Assembly (NCBI GenBank): GCA_964544055.1
Contig: CAZJAA010000015.1
Coordinates: 1 to 59,685, forward strand
From: SIG299 sp964544055
Lineage (GTDB): Bacteria; Bacillota; Clostridia; Lachnospirales; Lachnospiraceae
DNA: 59,685 nucleotides
Reading direction: 5' to 3'
The translations under genes were made by a program, and so were the position numbers. This document shows, piece after piece, positions 35,070-43,023 of this stretch. The notes beneath the pieces are model-generated. The model was not told where the DNA came from. It did no database searches and saw only the letters and a list, made by a program, of their open reading frames with translations. Each line of letters opens with the position of its first letter. Positions within the stretch are counted from its first letter, which is position 1.

Positions 35070-36356
35070 ATGAAAAAAAGATGGATAACAGCACTGATTG
35101 TAGCAGGATGTATTTTTATTATGGCAGGATGCCAGAAAGAAACCGGCGGCACCTTATCTGAGACCACACCAACGGCTACTCTTGTTTTGGAGCAAACACC
35201 GGAAAAAACAGAGCGGACACCGGTTGCGGCATGGTCGGAGTATCTGGCCGAGGAGGATATACAGACGGCAAGCCCTTGGCAGTCCTGTGACAATACCGCA
35301 TTGGCGGCAGTCATGAAAAAAGCCGAGGCAGGAGAACCGGTGACCATTGCCGTGATTGGCGGCTCCATTACCCAGGGAACAATTTCCAAAGGAGCCAATG
35401 ACAGTCAGGTGCAGAAAAAAGCATGCTATGCCGACCTCTTTTTTGCATGGTGGAAGGAAACCTTTCCAAAGGCAGAAATTACGGTTGTCAATGCCGGAAT
35501 AGGCGCAACGGATTCTTATCTTGGCGTACACCGTGTGGACGAGGATGTACTGATGTTTCATCCGGATGTGGTTCTGGTGGAATTTTCGGTCAATGATGCA
35601 GATACAACTGCATATAAAACCTCCTACGATAACCTGGTATATAAGCTGGCTTCCTCAGAGGACGCTCCGGCGGTGATGCTTTTGTTTATGGGGCAGACAA
35701 ACCTTGCTTCTGCACAAAATTCGCATCAGCTCATTGGATTTAACTATAAGCTTCCGATGGTGAGCTACTTAAATCTTTTATCCGATTTTTTTGATTCCGG
35801 ACGCTACACCGACAAGGAATTATCCGGTGATGTGACGCATCCGTCTGCTTTGGGACATGCCATTGTGGGTGAAATGCTCTGGAAATACTTAAATAATATC
35901 TATGCGGAGCTGGACTACTATGCCGAACCGGAAGCTTTTTCAAAGCAGATTGTGACAAAGGAAAAATATCTGGATGCCGAACTGGCAGGGGCAGATGATA
36001 TCACTCCAGCGGCATATGGATCTTTTGCAGAAACCGGTACGGATTATAATAACTGGGGCAATGTCTGGAAAACCGTAGACGGCAATGGAGAAATTACCTT
36101 TCAGGTAACCTGCCGCAATCTTGGCATCCTGTTCTGGCGTTCTACGAGCTCTGATTTTGGCAATTATGAGGTTTGGGTGGATGGAGAATGCACTGCAACC
36201 CTTTCCGGCGAATTTCCGGGCGGCTGGGGCTCTTATGCCCACTCTCAGGAGGTATTTACTTCCAAGGAAGCTGCGGAGCATACCGTGACCATTAAAAAGG
36301 CAGAAAATTCAGTTGGGGATGATTTTGTATTGCTGCGGCTGATGATTTCACGGTAA
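35070..36356 (+). CDS. SGNH/GDSL-family esterase lipoprotein
   Basis: 428 residues. The signal peptide ends in the lipobox IMAGC with Cys21 lipidated. The SGNH hydrolase domain (about 75-290) has block I GGSITQGT (Ser nucleophile), block III VLVEFSVND and the DVTHPSALGH Asp/His block. The C-terminal 120 residues form a beta-rich jelly-roll-like region. Such proteins deacetylate or de-esterify polysaccharides on the outside of the cell. GAGG near the YitT stop serves as ribosome-binding site. Confidence 0.87.
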   Translation: MKKRWITALIVAGCIFIMAGCQKETGGTLSETTPTATLVLEQTPEKTERTPVAAWSEYLAEEDIQTASPWQSCDNTALAAVMKKAEAGEPVTIAVIGGSITQGTISKGANDSQVQKKACYADLFFAWWKETFPKAEITVVNAGIGATDSYLGVHRVDEDVLMFHPDVVLVEFSVNDADTTAYKTSYDNLVYKLASSEDAPAVMLLFMGQTNLASAQNSHQLIGFNYKLPMVSYLNLLSDFFDSGRYTDKELSGDVTHPSALGHAIVGEMLWKYLNNIYAELDYYAEPEAFSKQIVTKEKYLDAELAGADDITPAAYGSFAETGTDYNNWGNVWKTVDGNGEITFQVTCRNLGILFWRSTSSDFGNYEVWVDGECTATLSGEFPGGWGSYAHSQEVFTSKEAAEHTVTIKKAENSVGDDFVLLRLMISR

Positions 36357-36428
36357 CAGAAGCTTTGCTGGAACAAATTGCGGCTGCCCTGCATAACCAA
36401 AAATGCGGAAGCTTAGGCAAAAATACCC

Positions 36429-36457
36429 TTTACAAAACGCTTGTTTCGTGATAACAT
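36429..36457 (+). promoter_or_regulatory. Promoter of the metG T-box transcript
   Basis: TTTACA (36429-36434), 17-base spacer, TAACAT (36452-36457) preceded by TGA, giving an extended -10. The transcript would start near 36464, just before the T-box leader. Confidence 0.6.
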
Positions 36458-36463
36458 TTATCT

Positions 36464-36868
36464 TGTAATTTCATATAAAACAAGCTGTGAAAAGGAAAGT
36501 ACACGCTCCGAAATTTAGCAGAGAGTTCCCGGTTGCTGAAAGGGGATAAATGGAGGTTCGCGGAAAATGGCCTTGGAGCTTCGCACCGAAGTATGGAACA
36601 AAACCACGTTACAAAATGCGGTATGGAATGTCAGAAGGGCGGTAAGGTTTTCTGACAAAATGTCGCAGGGTTTGTCTGTAACAAGGCTGCGACGGGTTCA
36701 CCCGTTATAGTGGCGCACTGTGATGGCAGTGTCAGATACTGGCATAGTGCATAAGGCAGCACTCCGTGAGGATGCTGTAAATTAAAGTGGTAACGCGTGA
36801 GTCTGACTCCCGCCTTTATGTAGTGGAAACACAATGTTTCTTTCTGCGTAAGGGCGGGAGTTTTTATG
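36464..36868 (+). promoter_or_regulatory. T-box leader (methionine) controlling metG
   Basis: Stem I shows the AGAGAG bulge (about 36520) and the GGTTGCTGAAAGG apical region. GCTCC/GGAGC closes the lower stem, and an ATG (36567-36569) in GGAAAATGGCC is the likely specifier codon for tRNA-Met. The T-box proper reads AAAGTGGTAACGCG (about 36784-36797), a variant of AGGGTGGTACCGCG that keeps the UGGU that pairs with the tRNA acceptor end. The terminator ACTCCCGCCTTTA (36806-36818) with TAAGGGCGGGAGT (36849-36861) and a T-run follows. Uncharged tRNA-Met would favour read-through. Confidence 0.9.
36806..36866 (+). terminator. T-box-controlled terminator
   Basis: A 13-base perfect stem (36806-36818 with 36849-36861) followed by TTTTT. 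The 5' half can instead pair with the T-box region in the antiterminator. Confidence 0.9.
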
Positions 36869-36900
36869 TAATAGAAAATTGCAATTTCCCATTACACAAA

Positions 36901-37047
36901 AACGCTCCGCTTTGGATGCGTACTCGCACGAAAAGAAAATAGTCGCAAGTGATCGCACTTGGCGCAAGAATGTGTCAAGGCGCATTCTTTATTCTTTTCA
37001 ACAGGAAAAAGCAAACAGGGAACGTTGCTTCTGTATCCAAATGCGTT
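36901..37047. repeat. Branched palindromic element between the T-box and metG
   Basis: Outer arms AACGC plus TTTGGAT (36901-36917) pair with ATCCAAA plus GCGTT (37035-37047). A second stem, GAAAAGAAAATA (36930-36941) with TATTCTTTTC (36990-36999), encloses two hairpins: CAAGTG/CACTTG (36946-36961) and AAGAATG/CATTCTT (36966-36989). It will be part of the metG leader. Its layout is like the elements at 52173 and 59374. Confidence 0.75.
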
Positions 37048-37117
37048 CAAAAACCACTGGTAACTTTTTGTTATAACGAGTAAAGCAAAGAAAAATGTTC
37101 CCGGAATGGAGAGTTTT

Positions 37118-39103
37118 ATGGAAAAAAAGAAATTTTATATGACAACTGCAATTGCCTATACGTCAGGCAAGCCGCATATCGGCAATACCTATGAGGCAAT
37201 TCTTGCAGACAGTATTGCACGTTTTAAGCGTCTGCAGGGCTACGAAGTATTTTTACAGACCGGCACAGATGAGCACGGTCAGAAAATTGAGGAAAAGGCA
37301 GCTCTAAAGGGCGTGACACCAAAGGAGTTTGTAGATGAGGTTGCCGGAGAAATCAAGAGCATCTGGGATCAGGTAGGCACTTCCTACGACCGCTTTATCC
37401 GTACAACGGATGCTGACCACGAAAAGCAGGTACAGAAGATTTTTAAAAAGCTGTACGACCAGGGCGACATTTATAAAGGACATTACGAAGGCATGTACTG
37501 TACTCCTTGTGAGTCCTTCTTCACAGCATCCCAGCTCGTGGACGGCAAGTGCCCGGACTGTGGCAGACCATGTCAGCCGGCAAAGGAGGAGGCTTATTTC
37601 TTAAAGCTTTCCAATTACACCGACCGCCTGATTGAGCACATCAACACCCATCCGGAATTTATTCAGCCGGAGTCCAGAAAAAATGAAATGATGAACAACT
37701 TCCTGCTTCCGGGGCTTCAGGATTTGTGCGTGTCCAGAACCTCTTTTAAATGGGGCATTCCGGTTTCCTTCGACGAAAAGCATGTGGTTTACGTCTGGAT
37801 TGACGCCTTAAGCAACTACATCACCGGCATCGGCTATGACTGCGACGGCAACTCCACCGACCAGTTCAACAAGTTCTGGCCGGCAGATTTACACTTAATC
37901 GGCAAGGATATTCTGCGGTTCCACACCATTTACTGGCCAATCATGCTAATGGCACTCGGACTTCCGCTTCCAAAGCAGATTTTTGGACATCCGTGGCTGC
38001 TGCAGGGTGGAGAAAAGATGAGTAAGAGTAAGGGCAATGTGCTCTATGCGGATGACCTCGCCAAGGTATTTGGCGTAGATGCAGTGCGTTACTTTGTACT
38101 TCACGAAATGCCGTTTGATAATGATGGCGTGATTACCTGGGAGCTTTTGGTGGAGCGTTGCAACTCGGAGCTTGCCAATACGCTCGGCAATCTGGTAAAC
38201 CGTACCGTTTCCATGAGCAACAAATATTTTGGCGGCGTGGTAACCAATGCCGGCGTGGCAGAAGCTGTGGATGAAGAATTAAAGGCACTGGCACTCGAAA
38301 CGCCGGGCAAGGTTGCCGCAAAGATGGAACATCTTCGTGTGGCAGATGCCATTACAGAAATTTTTGCATTGTACAAACGATGCAACAAATATATTGATGA
38401 AACGATGCCATGGGCACTTGCAAAGGACGAAATAAAGCAGGAGCGTTTACAGACCGTACTCTACAACCTAATCGAGAGCATCTGCATCGGCACCAGCCTG
38501 CTGGCTCCGTTTATGCCGGAAACTGCAAAGAAAATCTTTGCACAGTTAAATACCTCTGCAAGAAGCATGGAAGAGCTGGATGCTTTCGGTAGCTACCCAA
38601 GCGGCACAAAAGTAACCGAAACACCGGAAATCTTATTCCAGCGTCTGGTACTGGAGGACGTGTTAAAGGTGGCAGAGGAAATCAAGGCGGCTCAGGCAGC
38701 AGAGTATGCAAAAGAAAATGGTGCAGAGCCTGCAGCGGATGCCAAAGAGGAAGCTGTGATTGACATTGAGGCAAAGCCGGAAATCACCTATGATGACTTT
38801 GCAAAGCTACAGTTCCAGGTGGGAGAAATCATTGCCTGTGAAGAAGTGAAAAAGTCGAAAAAGCTTCTATGCTCTCAGGTGAAAATCGGTTCTCAGGTAA
38901 AGCAGATTGTGTCCGGAATTAAGGCGCACTACACACCGGAGCAGATGGTTGGCAAAAAAGTCATGGTGCTTGTAAACCTAAAGCCGGCTACTCTTGCAGG
39001 CATTGTTTCAGAAGGTATGCTGCTTTGTGCCGAGGATGAAAACGGCGAGCTGGCGTTGATGACACCGGAAAAGAAGATGCCAAGCGGTGCGGAAATTGCA
39101 TAA
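37118..39103 (+). CDS. metG: Methionyl-tRNA synthetase
   Basis: 661 residues. HIGN at residues 20-23 is the HIGH motif and KMSKSKGN the KMSKS motif. The zinc knuckle CTPCESFFT...CPDCGRPC is the four-cysteine type. An anticodon-binding helical domain follows (about 370-510), then a C-terminal Trbp111-like tRNA-binding OB domain (about 555-661; FQVGEIIACEEVKKSKKLL). The ATG at 37118 is favoured because GGAG lies 6 bases before; the in-frame ATG at 37106 overlaps that GGAG. Expression is expected to depend on charging of tRNA-Met through the T-box upstream. Confidence 0.96.
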   Translation: MEKKKFYMTTAIAYTSGKPHIGNTYEAILADSIARFKRLQGYEVFLQTGTDEHGQKIEEKAALKGVTPKEFVDEVAGEIKSIWDQVGTSYDRFIRTTDADHEKQVQKIFKKLYDQGDIYKGHYEGMYCTPCESFFTASQLVDGKCPDCGRPCQPAKEEAYFLKLSNYTDRLIEHINTHPEFIQPESRKNEMMNNFLLPGLQDLCVSRTSFKWGIPVSFDEKHVVYVWIDALSNYITGIGYDCDGNSTDQFNKFWPADLHLIGKDILRFHTIYWPIMLMALGLPLPKQIFGHPWLLQGGEKMSKSKGNVLYADDLAKVFGVDAVRYFVLHEMPFDNDGVITWELLVERCNSELANTLGNLVNRTVSMSNKYFGGVVTNAGVAEAVDEELKALALETPGKVAAKMEHLRVADAITEIFALYKRCNKYIDETMPWALAKDEIKQERLQTVLYNLIESICIGTSLLAPFMPETAKKIFAQLNTSARSMEELDAFGSYPSGTKVTETPEILFQRLVLEDVLKVAEEIKAAQAAEYAKENGAEPAADAKEEAVIDIEAKPEITYDDFAKLQFQVGEIIACEEVKKSKKLLCSQVKIGSQVKQIVSGIKAHYTPEQMVGKKVMVLVNLKPATLAGIVSEGMLLCAEDENGELALMTPEKKMPSGAEIA

Positions 39104-39236
39104 AACCGGAACGATAAAACGTGCCAGTGCGAAATTCTTAAGAAACATTGTTTCTTTTGCTCCATCGCAAAAAAGCTCCGGAATACGGTAATAACGTGAA
39201 AATGGCAGACACAGATAATTATGGGAGGTAAAGAAA

Positions 39237-40967
39237 ATGGGAAAGTCAGAAAACATGAAAAACAAAATATCCGAAGACAAATTTGCGGATATTCCAATTA
39301 ATCCAAAAGGTCAGTCCGGAATGTTGAAAAAAGTGTCACAAAAGACAACGATCATTGTCTGGCTTGGAATTGCTTTTTTAGCGATTTTTGCCCTGGTAAG
39401 TATTTTTTCCAACATGGTCAGTACAAATCAGCTGGATGTCACTATGTATTTGAACCAGTACCGTCTTGGATCCAAAACATTGACAGAATCCATACAGTCC
39501 TATGCCGTTACCGGTGACAACACATACTATAATGCCTATGTAAAAGAATTGAATGAGGATAAAAACAGGGAGAACGCCTGGGATGGTTTAAAATTGAAAA
39601 ATCTGTCAGAGGAAGAATGGGCAGATTTGGAGCAGGTAGACAGCTTATCTGTGGCTATGCAAACAATGGAAGCAGAAGCATTGGAGCTGGCACAGGCAGG
39701 AAACCTGAAAAAAGCCCAGGAAACGGTGTTTGGTGACGAATACGAAACAACCGTTGCTCAAATCAATACGTTAATTAACGAAAGCATAACAAAAATTCAG
39801 GCACGACAGGCAAATAACAAGAAAATAATGACGACGGTCAAGGTAATCTGCCTGCTTATGTTTATCCTTGAGTTTTTTGCGATTATTCAGCAGATTAAAG
39901 CCATTATGGGCTTTGCAAGAAAGCAGCTTCTGTTCCCAGTAATCAAGGTGTCAGAAATGCTTCGGGCTCTTGCCGGCGGTAATTTTAACAGCAGTTCGGA
40001 TTTGCCGGAGGATGAGAGTGAGGTTGGAAGTATGGTGGCAGCCATCAACTTTATGAACCGGAACTATACGAATATGATTACCGAAATATCGGAAGCACTT
40101 GGCAGAATGGGAAATGGAAATTACTGCGTAAGCTTAAAAGAGCAATATGTGGGTGATTTTGTTGCCATTCAGGAATCCATGACAAAAATTATCTCAGATA
40201 CCAGAGAAACACTGACAAGCCTCCGCAATGCGGCAACGGAAATCGGCAGTGGCTCGGAACAGCTTGCCGGAGCAGCGTCTGACCTTGCAGAAGGCTGCAC
40301 AACGCAGGCGGCAAAAGTAAATGAAGTGTCTGCAGCCATTAGCGATATGTCCCGTGTGATGAATCAGGAAGTAACAGATGCGGCAGAAGCAGTAGGGCTT
40401 TCTACGCGTGCTGGAGAAGTTATGACGGAAACCAACCGGAAGATGCAGCAGTTAAAAACAGCAATTGGCAAAATTAACGAGTGTTCCGACCAGATTGGTG
40501 CAATTATTGGTGTCATTGAAGACATTGCAAGCCAGACCAACCTTTTGTCGCTGAATGCATCCATTGAAGCTGCGCGTGCCGGGGATGCTGGGCGTGGCTT
40601 TGCCGTTGTTGCAGAGCAGGTAAAGAAACTCGCCGAACAGTCCACGGAGGCTGCGGGCGAAACCAGAAAGCTGATTGAAAATACAGTGCTGGCGGTAGAA
40701 CAGGGTATTTTGATTTCGGATGAAGTAGCTGCCGACATGAGTGAGGTTATGACCGGTGCCAAGGAAGCCACAGACAAGATGAGTGCTATGTCTGAAACAA
40801 TTAAACAGCAGTCGGAAGTAATGCAGCAGATTAACGAAAGCATTTCTAAGGTTGCGGAAATTGTAGACAATAACTCGGCTTCTTCCGAAGAAACAGCAGC
40901 CGTTGGTGAAGAACAGACGGCACAAGTTCAGATGATGATACAGATGATGAACAAGTTTGAAATCTAG
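39237..40967 (+). CDS. Methyl-accepting chemotaxis protein
   Basis: 576 residues. Two spans (about 33-57 and 198-222) flank an extracytoplasmic four-helix-like sensor domain of 140 residues. A HAMP-like region (about 235-290) leads into a coiled-coil signalling domain with the hairpin tip EDIASQTNLLSLNASIEAAR. It would signal to CheA/CheW about an unknown ligand. GGGAGG lies 8 bases before ATG. It is a single gene; a large palindrome separates it from the convergent SPFH gene. No flagellar or other che genes are visible here. Confidence 0.93.
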   Translation: MGKSENMKNKISEDKFADIPINPKGQSGMLKKVSQKTTIIVWLGIAFLAIFALVSIFSNMVSTNQLDVTMYLNQYRLGSKTLTESIQSYAVTGDNTYYNAYVKELNEDKNRENAWDGLKLKNLSEEEWADLEQVDSLSVAMQTMEAEALELAQAGNLKKAQETVFGDEYETTVAQINTLINESITKIQARQANNKKIMTTVKVICLLMFILEFFAIIQQIKAIMGFARKQLLFPVIKVSEMLRALAGGNFNSSSDLPEDESEVGSMVAAINFMNRNYTNMITEISEALGRMGNGNYCVSLKEQYVGDFVAIQESMTKIISDTRETLTSLRNAATEIGSGSEQLAGAASDLAEGCTTQAAKVNEVSAAISDMSRVMNQEVTDAAEAVGLSTRAGEVMTETNRKMQQLKTAIGKINECSDQIGAIIGVIEDIASQTNLLSLNASIEAARAGDAGRGFAVVAEQVKKLAEQSTEAAGETRKLIENTVLAVEQGILISDEVAADMSEVMTGAKEATDKMSAMSETIKQQSEVMQQINESISKVAEIVDNNSASSEETAAVGEEQTAQVQMMIQMMNKFEI

Positions 40968-40977
40968 TAACTATTCA

Positions 40978-41046
40978 GCCATCTACCGGTATGGGTATCG
41001 GCTGCAAGCGTTAGCTTGCAAAGCCGAACCTATACCGGTAGATGGC
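40978..41046. repeat. 69-base hairpin between the convergent chemoreceptor and SPFH genes
   Basis: A 15-base perfect outer stem (40978-40992 with 41032-41046) continues inward through TCGGCT/AGCCGA and GCAAGC-GTTA-GCTTGC. A second GCTGC-GTTA-GCAGC hairpin lies at about 41084-41097. Neither has a T-run. It may end both transcripts or be a REP-like repeat. Confidence 0.85.
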
Positions 41047-41110
41047 GATTAGCCTCCACCGCATCATGAGTAAAACGGGAAGCTGCGTTAGCAGCGGCTG
41101 ACGGCAAAGA

Positions 41111-42667
41111 TTACTGCTTGTTATCATCGGCAAGCTTTGCACCGACAAAGCCGGAGAGTACAGATTGTAAGTCAATTCCGGCAGATTCCTTTAAACCGTC
41201 CGTTACCTGAGTCAGGGTTGTCATAATGTCCTTGGTGAGCTTTGCGGAGTTGCCGTCGCCATACATGGTAATTCTATCCACCTTAGTAAGAGGCTCGGCA
41301 ATGCTCTTGGCAATTTCCGGCATCGCATTGAAGTACATTTCAAGCACGGCAGCCTCGCCCATCTGCTTCATGGCAATTGCTTTCTTTTCAATACCCTCTG
41401 CTTCTGCGAGAGCCTTGGCACGGATGGCTTCTGCCTCGGCAAGACCCTTGCTGCGGATACCTTCTGCTTCCTGCTCCATGGCGAATTTTTGTGCCTCTGC
41501 GGTTGCTTTCATAGCTTCAGCAGCACGCTCCTGCTCATATTTTTCTGCTTCGGCGTTTTTCTGACGCTCAAACAGCTGTGCCTCGGACTTTTTCTGCGTT
41601 TCGTAAAGGTCAGCCTCTGCCTTCTGCTGAACAGCGTATTTCTGTGCTTCTGCTTTCTTTTTGACTTCAGCTTCCAGGGCACGCTCGGTTAATTCAACTT
41701 CCTTCTGCTTTAAGAGAATTGCTTTTTCCTGACGGGCAAGGTTTGCTTCTGCGGTAGCAATTTCAATGGTTTTACGCTCGTTTTCCTGCTGAATCTGATA
41801 GGAAGCATCCGCAATTGCTTTTTTCGTGTCAGCATCCTTCTGAAGCTCTGCTTTTTTGATGGCAAGCTCGTTTTCCTTCTGGGCAATTAAGGTGTTTGCG
41901 GCAATTTCAGCTTCCTTTGCGCCACGGTTTGCCTCGGCAAGAACTACGGCTTTGTCTTTTTCGGCAGTTGCTTTGGCGTTTGCAATGGCAAGAGAGGAAG
42001 CAACCTCGGCATCATTGGCTTCCTTGCGGGCATTTGCCTGAGCCATGGCAATTTCCTTTTCACTTTCGGCACGAGAAATGGCAGCAGATTTCTGGATTTT
42101 TACGATGTTATCCACACCAAGGTTTTCGATGACACCATTGCTGTCCACAAAGTTCTGCACGTTGAAGCTGACAATGTCAAGTCCCATGGCAGCAAGGTCC
42201 GGCTCGGCGTTGGTTTTTACGTTGGTTGCAAAGGTCTGACGGTCGCTTACCATCTGCTCTAAGCGCATCTGGCCAACAATTTCACGCATATTACCTTCGA
42301 GTACCTGCTGTGCCACACCGGCAATATAGTCCACCTTTTTATTTAAGAAGTTCTGAGCGGCAAGCGTAAGCTTTTCCGGGTTGTCGCTGATTTTTACGTT
42401 GACTACGGCATCCACCTGAATGTTGATGTAATCCGCAGTCGGAACAGCACTCGAGGTTTTTACATCAATGGGAATCAGTTGGAGTCTTAATTCGTCCTTT
42501 TTCTCTAAAAACGGAATTTTAATGCCCGCTTTACCAATTAAAATCTTTGGCTTTTTACGAAGACCGGAGATAATGTAAGCAGTATCCGGAGATGCTTTGA
42601 CGTAGCCAAGGACAAATAAAAGAATAATAATGGCTGCAATTGGTGCGATAATTACAAGGTATTCCAT
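41111..42667 (-). CDS. SPFH/flotillin family membrane scaffold protein
   Basis: 518 residues. An N-terminal span (1-22) is followed by an SPFH/band-7 domain (about 25-190; YIISGLRKKPKILIGKAG and LNKKVDYIAGVAQQVLEGNMR). A long Ala/Glu/Lys coiled coil (about 200-430) with repeating AEAEK units comes next, then a flotillin-type C-terminus. Flotillins oligomerise at the inner face of the membrane and organise membrane domains. GGAG precedes the start at 42667. No NfeD-like partner gene is adjacent. Confidence 0.9.
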   Translation of the reverse strand: MEYLVIIAPIAAIIILLFVLGYVKASPDTAYIISGLRKKPKILIGKAGIKIPFLEKKDELRLQLIPIDVKTSSAVPTADYINIQVDAVVNVKISDNPEKLTLAAQNFLNKKVDYIAGVAQQVLEGNMREIVGQMRLEQMVSDRQTFATNVKTNAEPDLAAMGLDIVSFNVQNFVDSNGVIENLGVDNIVKIQKSAAISRAESEKEIAMAQANARKEANDAEVASSLAIANAKATAEKDKAVVLAEANRGAKEAEIAANTLIAQKENELAIKKAELQKDADTKKAIADASYQIQQENERKTIEIATAEANLARQEKAILLKQKEVELTERALEAEVKKKAEAQKYAVQQKAEADLYETQKKSEAQLFERQKNAEAEKYEQERAAEAMKATAEAQKFAMEQEAEGIRSKGLAEAEAIRAKALAEAEGIEKKAIAMKQMGEAAVLEMYFNAMPEIAKSIAEPLTKVDRITMYGDGNSAKLTKDIMTTLTQVTDGLKESAGIDLQSVLSGFVGAKLADDNKQ

Positions 42668-42695
42668 AGTAGTTTGTTCTCCTTTCTTTTGTGGC

Positions 42696-42780
42696 GGGCA
42701 GAATTGAGGGGCTGCCCACGACCGACATCAAATATCTGCCCTGTGGGGGCTTTGATGTGACAATAGTTTTTTTCTATTGT
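42696..42780 (-). promoter_or_regulatory. Structured leader of the SPFH gene with alternative pairings
   Basis: On the minus strand a hairpin closes with ACATCAAA/TTTGATGT (42725-42758), and CAATAG/CTATTG pairs about 42760-42780. GGGCAG occurs twice (complement of 42736-42741 and of 42712-42717), and CTGCCC (complement of 42696-42701) lies about 30 bases before the start codon. The CTGCCC can pair with either copy. It resembles no riboswitch class I know. The remainder of the gap (42781-43023) shows a minus-strand TATACT at 42789-42794 but no clear plus-strand promoter. Confidence 0.4.
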
Positions 42781-43023
42781 ATGAACCCAGTATAACATAA
42801 AATGACCGGGTTGTGGAGATTTTAATGGAACATTAATTAAATTCTTAAAGTACTTATGGAATGTATGCTGGGGAAAACGCAGAAAAAAGTATAAGTAAGT
42901 GCAGCAGAAACGTCTGGAATGCAGAAAAGAGTATAAAGAACCGAAAACTGGAAATAGTTTAATTGAACGGTGGAATGTCCATTGCATCAAAACAGATAAA
43001 ACAAGAAGGAGGATAACAGAACG

